DNA of 64,000 nt. Origin: Bradyrhizobium centrolobii (GTDB taxonomy: Bacteria > Pseudomonadota > Alphaproteobacteria > Rhizobiales > Xanthobacteraceae). Positions 33,368 to 41,608 of this stretch are shown piece by piece. The DNA is taken from positions 1 to 64,000 of the forward strand of contig NZ_LUUB01000061.1 in NCBI RefSeq assembly GCF_001641635.1, read 5' to 3'. A program made the translations under genes and the position numbers. Positions within the stretch are counted from its first letter, which is position 1, and each line of letters opens with the position of its first letter. Below the pieces are notes generated by a model that was not told the origin of the DNA, made no database searches, and saw only the letters and a program-made list of their open reading frames with translations.

Positions 33368-34909
33368 ATGCCTGACAAGTCTGCGAACAGTCTCGACGCC
33401 AATCAGGAACGAGCATCCGGTTACCTGGCGCGTTTCCAGGACAATACCGTTCCGCACCTCATTGCGGGCCAGCGGACGTTGTCGGTCTCGGGCGCCACGT
33501 TCGACACCATCGATCCCGTCACCAACGAAAAGCAATGCGCGGTCGCATCGGGCGATGCGGCCGATGTCGACAAAGCCTGTGATGCGGCTGCAAAAGCGTT
33601 CAGGACATGGCGTAGCGTCTCCGGCGCAAAGCGGCGCGAGATTCTCCACGCCATCGCGGACGCCATCGAAGCGCGATCCGACGAGATTGCGCTGGTGGAG
33701 AGTTCGGATACCGGTCAGCCTATCCGTTACATGGCAAAGGCCGCGCTACGCGGTGCGGAAAACTTTCGCTTCTATGCCGACCGTGCGCCGGGCGCAGCAC
33801 ACGGTCTCTCGCTTCCCGATACTGATCACATCAACTACACGATGCGGCAGCCCATCGGTCCGGTCGGAGTCATCACGCCCTGGAATACGCCGTTCATGCT
33901 ATCGACCTGGAAGATCGCGCCAGCGCTCGCAGCGGGCTGCACGGTCGTCCATAAACCAGCGGAGTGGAGCCCCCTTTCCGCGGTGATCCTCACCGAGATC
34001 ATGGATCAGGTCATTCAGGCTCACGGTGGGCCCGCAGGGGTCGTCAATCTCGTGCATGGCATGGGCGAGAGCGCCGGCAAGAGCCTGACCGAACATCCCG
34101 AGATCAAGGCTGTGGCGTTCGTCGGAGAGACCACGACCGGCTCGCATATCATGCGGCAAGGAGCCGCTACGCTGAAGCGCGTTCATTTCGAACTCGGCGG
34201 GAAGAATCCGGTCATTGTCTTCGAGGATGCAGACCAGGACCGCGCACTCGATGCGGTTCTCTTCATGATCTACTCGCTCAACGGCGAGCGTTGCACGTCG
34301 TCCTCACGCGCGCTGGTGCAGGAGGGCATCTACAGGGAATTCGCGGCCATGGCGGCAAAGCGCGTTGCAAACCTGAAGGTTGGACATCCGCTCGACCCTG
34401 CGACCGAGATCGGCCCCCTCATACACCCGCGTCACACCGAAAAGGTCCTGAGCTATCCGGCTTTCGCTCGCGACGCGGGGGCAACGGTCGCCGTCGGCGG
34501 CGAGCGCGCACTCGGCGGCCAGGGTAATTATGTCCAACCGACCCTCTTCACCGGGGCCAGGAACGACATGCGGATTGCACAGGAGGAAATCTTCGGTCCG
34601 GTGCTGACGATGATCCCCTTCAAGGACGAAGCCGATGCCGTGCGGATCTCGAACGATGTGCGTTATGGCCTGACCGGCTACATCTGGACCCGCGACGTCG
34701 GTCGTGCACACCGCATCGCGCGAGACATCGACGCCGGCATGATCTGGGTGAACTCCGAGAATGTCCGCCATCTGCCGACGCCGTTCGGCGGCGTCAAGCA
34801 ATCGGGCATCGGCCGCGATGGCGGCGACTATTCCTTCGACTTCTACATGGAAACCAAGAACATCGCGATCGCTTATGACGGTCACAAGATCCCGCGCATC
34901 GGGCTCTGA
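33368..34909 (+). CDS. hpaE: 5-carboxymethyl-2-hydroxymuconate semialdehyde dehydrogenase
   Basis: A 513-residue aldehyde dehydrogenase resembling HpaE, the enzyme that oxidises the ring-opened semialdehyde of homoprotocatechuate. Catalytic residues are Glu275 (HFELGGKNPVIVFEDAD) and Cys309 (SLNGERCTSSSR); the SLNGERCT form of the Cys motif is typical for HpaE/HMSD-type enzymes. VWVNSENVRHLPTPFGGVKQ is near the C-terminus. ATG at 33368 gives the expected length. It is followed at 34932 by the ring-cleavage dioxygenase, which supports the assignment strongly. Confidence 0.85.
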   Translation: MPDKSANSLDANQERASGYLARFQDNTVPHLIAGQRTLSVSGATFDTIDPVTNEKQCAVASGDAADVDKACDAAAKAFRTWRSVSGAKRREILHAIADAIEARSDEIALVESSDTGQPIRYMAKAALRGAENFRFYADRAPGAAHGLSLPDTDHINYTMRQPIGPVGVITPWNTPFMLSTWKIAPALAAGCTVVHKPAEWSPLSAVILTEIMDQVIQAHGGPAGVVNLVHGMGESAGKSLTEHPEIKAVAFVGETTTGSHIMRQGAATLKRVHFELGGKNPVIVFEDADQDRALDAVLFMIYSLNGERCTSSSRALVQEGIYREFAAMAAKRVANLKVGHPLDPATEIGPLIHPRHTEKVLSYPAFARDAGATVAVGGERALGGQGNYVQPTLFTGARNDMRIAQEEIFGPVLTMIPFKDEADAVRISNDVRYGLTGYIWTRDVGRAHRIARDIDAGMIWVNSENVRHLPTPFGGVKQSGIGRDGGDYSFDFYMETKNIAIAYDGHKIPRIGL

Positions 34910-34931
34910 CCCAGAACTTCGGAGCAAAGAC

Positions 34932-35912
34932 ATGTCGATTCCCGCCAGTGTTCTGTATCCACCGTTCAACATTGTCCGGCTGAGCCACATCGTGCTGACC
35001 GTCACGGATATCAAGGTCTCCCGCGCCTTCTATGCCGATGTGCTGGGCCTGCAAGTGACCGCGGAGGATGACAAGAGAGTCTATCTGCGCGCGCTCGAAG
35101 AGCGAGGACACCATTGCATCGTCCTCGAGCAGGGTGACCATGGCGTTGCCAATGAACTCGGTTTCAAGGTCTTCGACGAGGAGCATCTCGATCGGGCGGC
35201 AAAGCATTTCGAGACGCAAGGCCTGCCGGTGCAGTGGGTGGATGCCCCGCATCAGGGACGTACCTTCCGTACCCGCGATCCACTGGGTATCCCGCTCGAG
35301 TTCTACGCCCGGATGGACCGGCTTCCGCCGATCCACCAGAAGTACGCGCTCTACAAGGGCGTCAAGCCGCTTCGCATCGATCACTTCAACTGCTTCTCGC
35401 CGGACGTGCGGGCCTCCGTCGCGTTCTACAATTCGCTCGGCTTCAGGGTCACAGAATACACCGATACCGAAGACGGGTCGGAACTCTGGGCCGCCTGGAT
35501 GCATCGCAAGGGCGGCGTGCACGATATCGCCTTCACAAACGGCCTCGGTCCCCGCCTTCACCACGTCGCCTTCTGGGTGCCGACGCCGCTCAACATCATC
35601 GACCTGCTCGATTTGATGTCGACAACAGGCTACGTCGGCAACATCGAACGAGGCCCGGGCCGCCACGGCATCTCCAATGCCTTCTTTCTTTACATCCGCG
35701 ACCCGGACGGACATCGCATCGAAATCTATTGCTCCGATTACCAGACCGTGGACCCCGACCTTGAGCCGATCCGCTGGGATCTGAAGGACCCGCAACGTCA
35801 GACCTTGTGGGGCGCACCGGCGCCGCGATCCTGGTTCGAAGAAGGCTCGAACTTCAGAGGTACCGAACTGCGCGTCTCCAAGCTGAAATCGACCCCGATC
35901 GTCGCACCGTAG
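34932..35912 (+). CDS. hpaD: Homoprotocatechuate 2,3-dioxygenase (extradiol, VOC type)
   Basis: A 326-residue type I extradiol dioxygenase with two vicinal-oxygen-chelate domains. The metal site is His151 (RIDHFNCFSP), His210/211 (RLHHVAFWVP) and Glu264 (HRIEIYCSDY), matching His155, His214 and Glu267 of Brevibacterium HPCD. The long C-terminal tail ending in a Trp/Arg-rich segment (RWDLKDPQRQTLWGAPAP) is typical of that group and not of the LigB-type HpaD of E. coli. It opens 3,4-dihydroxyphenylacetate to the semialdehyde used by HpaE upstream. ATG at 34932 is preceded by GGAG. Confidence 0.9.
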   Translation: MSIPASVLYPPFNIVRLSHIVLTVTDIKVSRAFYADVLGLQVTAEDDKRVYLRALEERGHHCIVLEQGDHGVANELGFKVFDEEHLDRAAKHFETQGLPVQWVDAPHQGRTFRTRDPLGIPLEFYARMDRLPPIHQKYALYKGVKPLRIDHFNCFSPDVRASVAFYNSLGFRVTEYTDTEDGSELWAAWMHRKGGVHDIAFTNGLGPRLHHVAFWVPTPLNIIDLLDLMSTTGYVGNIERGPGRHGISNAFFLYIRDPDGHRIEIYCSDYQTVDPDLEPIRWDLKDPQRQTLWGAPAPRSWFEEGSNFRGTELRVSKLKSTPIVAP

Positions 35913-35937
35913 CTTTGAGCCAGTCAGGGGCAGCACG

Positions 35938-36816
35938 ATGAGCCAACCGAAGCTTTGCACGTTCTTCGCCGAGGGCAAGGTGCGCTACGGTCTTGTCCGT
36001 CCTGGCGGCGTCGTTGATCTCAGCGCTCGCCTTGATGCCCGCTGGCGCGGTCTGAAGGAGGCGATCGCAGACACGGTCCTGAACCAATTCGTGGAAGCGG
36101 GCGGGCGTCTACCCATTGATTTCTCGGATGGCGAATTCCGCTTCCTTCCCCCGATCCAGGCCCCGGAAAAGATCATTTGTGTCGGCGTCAACTATCCGGA
36201 TCGAAACGAGGAGTACAGGGACGGCCAGGCGGCTCCCGGCAACCCTTCGCTGTTCGTCCGCTTCCTGCGCTCCTTCGTCGGGCATGACGTCCCGCTGACC
36301 CGCCCAAACGCTTCGCATCAGTTCGACTACGAAGGCGAAATCGTCTTCGTCATCGGCAAGCCGGGACGCCACATCCCCGAATCCGACGCGCTGGGACACA
36401 TTTCCGCGCTTTCGATCGCCAATGAGGGAACGATCCGGGATTGGGTTCGGCATGCCAAATTCAACGTGACCCAAGGCAAGAATTTCGACGGCACCGGGTC
36501 CATTGGACCCTGGATCATCCCGTACACTTCGGAGGATCAACTTGCCGACGTCAGGCTCACCACGCGCGTCAACGGTGAAGTCCGCCAGGACGATCGCACC
36601 AGCCGGATGATCTTCAGCTTCCGGAAACTGATCAGCTACATCTCGACCTTTACGACCCTGGTTCCTGGCGACGTCATATTGTCTGGCACCCCGACCGGCG
36701 CGGGTGCGCGATTCGACCCGCCGCGTTGGCTCGTGCCGGGCGACATTGTCGAGGTCGAGGCCGAGGGAATCGGTACGCTCCGGAACGGCATTGTCGATGA
36801 ACTCAATCAGCCGTAG
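35938..36816 (+). CDS. FAH-family isomerase/decarboxylase (HpaG-like)
   Basis: A 292-residue member of the fumarylacetoacetate-hydrolase fold family. CVGVNYPDRNEEY near residue 81 and Glu132/Glu134 (DYEGEIVFVIG) form the metal site; the third ligand position holds Glu163 (ANEGTIRD) where many members have Asp, a known subfamily variant. The fold is right for HpaG, which decarboxylates and isomerises the carboxymethyl-hydroxymuconate product. E. coli HpaG is a fused double domain; this one is single. It is last in the operon. A simple acylpyruvase is the alternative. HpaF, HpaH and HpaI are not in the window. Confidence 0.8.
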   Translation: MSQPKLCTFFAEGKVRYGLVRPGGVVDLSARLDARWRGLKEAIADTVLNQFVEAGGRLPIDFSDGEFRFLPPIQAPEKIICVGVNYPDRNEEYRDGQAAPGNPSLFVRFLRSFVGHDVPLTRPNASHQFDYEGEIVFVIGKPGRHIPESDALGHISALSIANEGTIRDWVRHAKFNVTQGKNFDGTGSIGPWIIPYTSEDQLADVRLTTRVNGEVRQDDRTSRMIFSFRKLISYISTFTTLVPGDVILSGTPTGAGARFDPPRWLVPGDIVEVEAEGIGTLRNGIVDELNQP

Positions 36817-36877
36817 ATCGTGTCTATGGCACGATCCATCCGTTTGCACCGATTTGGATCGGCTGATGCTCGCCCCC

Positions 36878-38971
36878 TCACGCCGTCCTCAGATCCCCGA
36901 CAAACCGATCCACGTCGCTGCGAAGATCGCTTGAGAGTCTTGCCAACATCTCAGCCGCATCCAGGACTTCGCCGGCAGCCAATCCCGTGTCGGCCGCCGC
37001 TTCCGATACGCTTGCGATATGACGCGAAACCTCCGTCGTACCCTCGGACGCCTGCTGGACGTTGCGCGCAATCTCCCGCGTGGCGGCCCCCTGCTCCTCG
37101 ACCGCCGCGGCGATGGCTGCGGCGATCTGGCTTACCCGCTGAATCGTCTCGCTGATCGACTGGATCGCTCGGACCGCTGAACCGGTCGCATCCTGAATCG
37201 ACGAGACCTGGCCGGTTATTTCGTTCGTCGCATCCGCGGTTTGGCTGGCGAGATTCTTCACTTCGAGCGCGACCACGGCAAACCCTTTTCCGGTTTCACC
37301 TGCCTTCGCTGCCTCGATCGTCGCATTGAGTGCCAACAGGTTGGTTTGCTTGGCGATCCCACTGATCAGCTCCACCACATCCCCGATTCTTTGTGCCGCG
37401 TCGGAGAGCGCCTTAACCTCACGATTGGTCAGCTCGGCTTGCTCAGCTGCCGCACTGGCTGTTGCCGACGACTCCGTCACCTGCCTGTTGATCTCGCTGA
37501 TCGACGCCGAAAGCTGCTCCGTTGCAGCCGCAACCGTCTGCACGTTGGCCGAAGCCTCCTGTGACACGTTGGCGACCGCAACCGCCTTCGAACGTCCATC
37601 CTCCTCAGTCGCCGACATCGATCGCGCCGTAGCATTCAGCTCATTCGAAGCCGAGGCGAGCGTGTGCAGCGATTCGGTAACGGTGCTCTCGAATTTCTCG
37701 ATCAATCCTTCCACCGCAATCCGCCGACGCTCCTTTACCTCCTGCTCCGCTTTCCTCTCCCGGGCAAGCCGGTCTCCTTCGATCATGCTGTCTCTGAACA
37801 CGGCGACAGCGCGCGTCATCTCGCCGACCTCATCGCCTCGATCCTGGCCCGCGAGCTGGATGCCGTAATCTCGCTTTGCAAGACCGCGCATCGCCACGGC
37901 AAGATTGCGAAGCGGACCGGTAACCCGGAAATGAACCAGAGCGAAGCCGAACGCTGCGACGGCGACCGCCAACAGCATCATTCCCGCATCGGCGACGAGC
38001 CCCCACCTCGCCAAACTCATCTGTCGCTCGGCATGGGAAACCATTTCAGCCAATGCGACCGTGGCCACGTCGGAGCGCAGATCCTGGAGCGCCGATTCCA
38101 GCTTGGCTAGATCGGCATACTTCACCTTGATCGGTTGCCCATTGTTCAGGGAATTGATGTAGTCCTTGTGCTGCTCAGCCATCGCAATCGCGTCAGGCCG
38201 TTTCCATCTTGCGATTGAATCGACGATCGCCGGCGGCGCGTCGGATCGGGATGCAGCTTCCAGCACATCGTTCCAGGCACGATCGGCTCGACCGACGTCT
38301 TCCGCTGCGCCGACGATCTCGGTAACCGTCCACGGCTTTTCGGACGATGCCGCCGCCCCCATACGAATGATGACCTGCCCGGCCGCGTCGCGAGCCGCCC
38401 AGGCCGATCGCTTCATGCCGAGCAGATAATCGAGAACGGGATCGATGAGCCTGATACTTCCCTCGATCTTGTCGGTCAATTGGATAAGAGTATCGAGATA
38501 GGCCTGCGTCATTTGCGGGAATTGCTGCGCGAACGCCATCTCGCGCGAAGACTTTGGTTGGTGGATCGCAACGTCAGCTTTAGAGCGAAGCGTCGCCAGC
38601 GTTGCATGCGCAGCAAGCACCGCGCTCATCCGGGCGGTCAATCCGGGTTCTGAACTCCCGGCGAAGAGATCCTGCACTCTTTGATAGGCCGCTTCCGAGA
38701 CCTCCCGATTGCTTGCGGCCCGCTTGTCCGCGGAAGCATCGGCCGTCCCTTCGGCGGCCAGCGCGGCCAGAATCGTCCCTCGCTCGCGGCGAAAACTCGA
38801 GACTGTCGCAAGCAGCTGCTCACTGACCGCCACCAGGCGCCCAACCCGCTGGGCGGAGTTGTTTCGGTTCAGGGCACCGCGAACCTCCATGGCGAGCTTG
38901 CCAATCAAAATGATCCCCAAAACGCTGATGACCAGACCAAGTATCGAGCGAATGGACAGTTTCGCGAGCAT
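36878..38971 (-). CDS. Methyl-accepting chemotaxis protein
   Basis: A 697-residue transmembrane chemoreceptor. Helix one is at residues 8-27, followed by a long all-helical sensor (about 30-310, with RRERGTILAALA as in nitrate-sensor-like or four-helix bundles), a second helix near 320-340, a HAMP domain, and a signalling domain. The hairpin tip is AKQTNLLALNATIEAAKAGE, followed by GKGFAVVALEVKNLA. No C-terminal CheR-binding pentapeptide is present. The start at 38971 puts the first membrane helix at the N-terminus. It lies between two catabolic clusters on the opposite strand, suggesting it senses one of their substrates. Confidence 0.9.
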   Translation of the reverse strand: MLAKLSIRSILGLVISVLGIILIGKLAMEVRGALNRNNSAQRVGRLVAVSEQLLATVSSFRRERGTILAALAAEGTADASADKRAASNREVSEAAYQRVQDLFAGSSEPGLTARMSAVLAAHATLATLRSKADVAIHQPKSSREMAFAQQFPQMTQAYLDTLIQLTDKIEGSIRLIDPVLDYLLGMKRSAWAARDAAGQVIIRMGAAASSEKPWTVTEIVGAAEDVGRADRAWNDVLEAASRSDAPPAIVDSIARWKRPDAIAMAEQHKDYINSLNNGQPIKVKYADLAKLESALQDLRSDVATVALAEMVSHAERQMSLARWGLVADAGMMLLAVAVAAFGFALVHFRVTGPLRNLAVAMRGLAKRDYGIQLAGQDRGDEVGEMTRAVAVFRDSMIEGDRLARERKAEQEVKERRRIAVEGLIEKFESTVTESLHTLASASNELNATARSMSATEEDGRSKAVAVANVSQEASANVQTVAAATEQLSASISEINRQVTESSATASAAAEQAELTNREVKALSDAAQRIGDVVELISGIAKQTNLLALNATIEAAKAGETGKGFAVVALEVKNLASQTADATNEITGQVSSIQDATGSAVRAIQSISETIQRVSQIAAAIAAAVEEQGAATREIARNVQQASEGTTEVSRHIASVSEAAADTGLAAGEVLDAAEMLARLSSDLRSDVDRFVGDLRTA

Positions 38972-39125
38972 GTTGCCCCTGATTGCGAGAGTGACCAACC
39001 CACGCCAACGTGCACGAGGTTCTGGTTAGCGACGTGTTTCAGACCCAGGTATGAGCGAGCGAGAGCCCCACGCGCCGTTGGCTCCGGCGAGACCACCTGA
39101 CCGATGCGATGCGGGTGTGGCTCTT

Positions 39126-40364
39126 CTAGGCGGCACCGCGCGTATCCGCCTGATCCGACGTTACCGGCGCAAGGACGCCTGAGGCGCGCAGAGTTACAAT
39201 CTCGTCGTCTGAGTAGCCCGCTGCACGCAAGACCTCATCAGTGTGCTCGCCGACGCGCGGCGGCTGGCGCTCGAGGCCCAATCTCTCGCGCTGGTCGCCA
39301 AACTCCACCGGAAGCGACGGAATCCCGACCTTGGGACCGCCGCCAAAGCCTGAAATCGCGGTTGCAAGCAATCCGCCATAGGCCAGCAGATGGGGATCGG
39401 TGGAAAGTTCGTCCGGCCTTCCGACTCGCGAATAGGCAACTCGTGCGGCCTCGCATTTCTCAAGAATTTCGGCGAGCGAAAGCTTCGCCAATCGCTGCTC
39501 GAGCTCGGGCAACATCCAGTCACGCGCATCGCAGCGTTTGGCGTTGCTCGAGAGCCGCTCGTCATCCCGCCATTCACCGAGAGCGAACTGATCGCAGAAG
39601 CGCTGCCAATGCCCGTCCGAGGTGCAGCCGATGAAGACCTGTCCTCCGTCGCTCGACGTGAAGACGTCATAGACGCCCCAGGCGTTCTTCCGCGCCGGCA
39701 TCGGCGGCATCGGCCCACCGATCACCGCGCTTCCGACGATCACGGCGCCGAGCATGAAGGTCGCGCTCTCGAAAAGCGAACTCGAGACTTTTTGGCCCTC
39801 ACCCGTGCGGTCCCGCTCGTGAAGCGCCGACAGCGCCGCCACGACGCCGAACACGCCACCGAGAATGTCGATGACCGGAGCCCCCGCCCGGAGCGGTCGT
39901 CCCGGCGGGCCGGTCATGTACGCCAGCCCCGACTGCATCTGCACGACTTCGTCAAGCGCACCACGGTTCTCGTAAGGGCCTTTCAGGAAGCCCTTCATCG
40001 AAAGATAGACGAGACGCGGATTGATCCTCCGCAGATCCTCCCATCCGCATTTCAGCCGTTCGATGATGCCAGGCCCGAAATTCTCGAGGACGATATCGGC
40101 GTCCTTGACGAGGCGGTGCACGATGGCCTGTCCTTCGGCACGCTTCAGGTCGACCGCGATCGAGCGCTTGTTGCGATTGTATGTCGCGAAAAACCCCGCC
40201 GCGAATCCCGGGAGCCTCCTCGTCGGATCACCGTCCACGGATTCGATCTTGACGACATCCGCACCCAGATCGGCAAACAGGACGCCCGCGCACGGCCCCA
40301 TGATGGTGTGGCCGAAATCCAGCACCTTGAGGCCAGCCAGCGGTTTCGGCGAGTCCGTCGTCAT
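39126..40364 (-). CDS. CaiB/BaiF family (class III) CoA-transferase
   Basis: A 412-residue paralogue of the CoA-transferase at 21915-23117, with shared blocks LKVLDFGHTIMGPCAGVLFA, RRLPGFAAGFFATYNRNKRS and a conserved GALDEVVQMQSGLAYMTG. ATG at 40364 overlaps the stop of the lyase gene by four bases (ATGA), and GAAGGAA precedes it. Class III transferases exchange CoA between acids; the tight coupling to a lyase suggests the product ester is the lyase substrate. The acceptor acid is unknown. Confidence 0.88.
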   Translation of the reverse strand: MTTDSPKPLAGLKVLDFGHTIMGPCAGVLFADLGADVVKIESVDGDPTRRLPGFAAGFFATYNRNKRSIAVDLKRAEGQAIVHRLVKDADIVLENFGPGIIERLKCGWEDLRRINPRLVYLSMKGFLKGPYENRGALDEVVQMQSGLAYMTGPPGRPLRAGAPVIDILGGVFGVVAALSALHERDRTGEGQKVSSSLFESATFMLGAVIVGSAVIGGPMPPMPARKNAWGVYDVFTSSDGGQVFIGCTSDGHWQRFCDQFALGEWRDDERLSSNAKRCDARDWMLPELEQRLAKLSLAEILEKCEAARVAYSRVGRPDELSTDPHLLAYGGLLATAISGFGGGPKVGIPSLPVEFGDQRERLGLERQPPRVGEHTDEVLRAAGYSDDEIVTLRASGVLAPVTSDQADTRGAA

Positions 40365-41317
40365 GCGGCGTTCCTTCTGAATGTGGCAAGAGTACCTGAA
40401 CGGAGGGCCGCGCTCGGCAGGCTGTGTCCGACAATCCGCTCCGCCAACCGGGCGACCTCGATGAGGGCTTCCAGATCGAGCCCCGTCGAGATTCCCATCT
40501 CCTCGCAAAGCAGCGCGAGTTCTTCGGTGGCGATATTCCCGGGCGCTCCGGGCTGGCCGGCGAACGGACACCCGCCCAAGCCGCCCACGGCGGCATCGAA
40601 GCTGGTCACTCCGAGACGCAGCCCCTCATAGGCGCAGGCAATTCCCTGCCCGCGCGTGTCGTGAAGGTGCAGCGCGATCTTCAGTTCCGGCCAGCGGTCG
40701 CGAACCGCCCCGATCGCCGAGGCAACACGCCTGGGCGTCGCCCAACCCATCGAATCCGCGAGCGTAACGTCGTTGACCTCAATGCAGGCGTCGCGCGCGA
40801 TTGCAAGCGCATCGGCGACCGTCTCGACGACCTTCGCCGTGGAGATATCGCCGGCGAAGTTGCATCCGAATGCCGCCATCACGATGATCTTGCCGATCGG
40901 CAGACCGGCATCGCGATGGACCTGCACATATCTGGTCATGGCCTCGATCTGGCCGGCGCGGTCGCGGTTGAGGTTCCTGATTGCAAAGGGCTCGGATGCG
41001 CTCAGCGAAATGAACCCCGCGAGGGTCAGCTTGTCCTTGAAGGCAAGCGCCCGACGTAGTCCGGCCTCGTTGAACCACACGGCCGAATAATCGATGCCTT
41101 CGCGCGGCACGAAGCCGGCGAAGACCTCCTCCGCATCCGCCCAGCCGGGCACATGCTTGGCATTGACGAAGGATCCCACCTGGATGTGGGCGAGGCCACA
41201 TCCAGAGAGTGCATCGACGAGGGCGATCTTGTCAGCCGTCCTGATCGGCCCCTTCTCGATCTGAAACCCTTCGCGCGGCCCTTCTTCACTGATGATGACG
41301 CGCTTTGGCAGATCCAT
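40361..41317 (-). CDS. Hydroxymethylglutaryl-CoA lyase-like protein
   Basis: A 318-residue paralogue of the lyase at 23107-24075. EEGPREGFQIEKGPIRTADK, the metal-binding LHLHDTRGQGIA and the cysteine motif GGLGGCPFAGQPGAPGN are conserved. It starts the two-gene minus unit with the CoA-transferase and is divergent from an MFS gene across a 290-base gap that carries repeat copy C. Both lyases in the window lack neighbouring leucine-degradation genes (such as methylcrotonyl-CoA carboxylase), so true HMG-CoA cleavage is less likely than use on a related 3-hydroxyacyl-CoA. Confidence 0.87.
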   Translation of the reverse strand: MDLPKRVIISEEGPREGFQIEKGPIRTADKIALVDALSGCGLAHIQVGSFVNAKHVPGWADAEEVFAGFVPREGIDYSAVWFNEAGLRRALAFKDKLTLAGFISLSASEPFAIRNLNRDRAGQIEAMTRYVQVHRDAGLPIGKIIVMAAFGCNFAGDISTAKVVETVADALAIARDACIEVNDVTLADSMGWATPRRVASAIGAVRDRWPELKIALHLHDTRGQGIACAYEGLRLGVTSFDAAVGGLGGCPFAGQPGAPGNIATEELALLCEEMGISTGLDLEALIEVARLAERIVGHSLPSAALRSGTLATFRRNAA

Positions 41318-41471
41318 AGGCCGTTGTCTCCCGAGCGTATTCGTTGATGATCAAACGTGGATGCCCCGCGTTCCCCTGACAATTACAATTTGGAGATTGG
41401 CTCGTTCTAGGAATCAGATGCCGGCTGCGTGGACCGCAACCGGAAGCCGCGCCCGCCCATCCGCCCAAGCA

Positions 41472-41519
41472 TCTGGTTTTTAGAACGCGCATATCGGATA
41501 GTTCTATTGGTGCTGCCGG
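41472..41519 (+). repeat. Imperfect 47-base repeat, copy C
   Basis: Shares TCTGGTTT, TATCG, AGTTCTATTGGTGC and GCCGG with copies A (7189) and B (18191). ATAG-TT-CTAT (41498-41507) inside it is an inverted repeat. It lies about 90 bases upstream of the MFS ATG at 41609. Confidence 0.5.
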
Positions 41520-41608
41520 AGCCTCTTCGGCATCCTGCCTCCCCAACAAGCAAGATGCCAATCTTGCGATCTCGGCCTCAAAGCAGGCCTCGAACGGGAG
41601 GACGGGAC

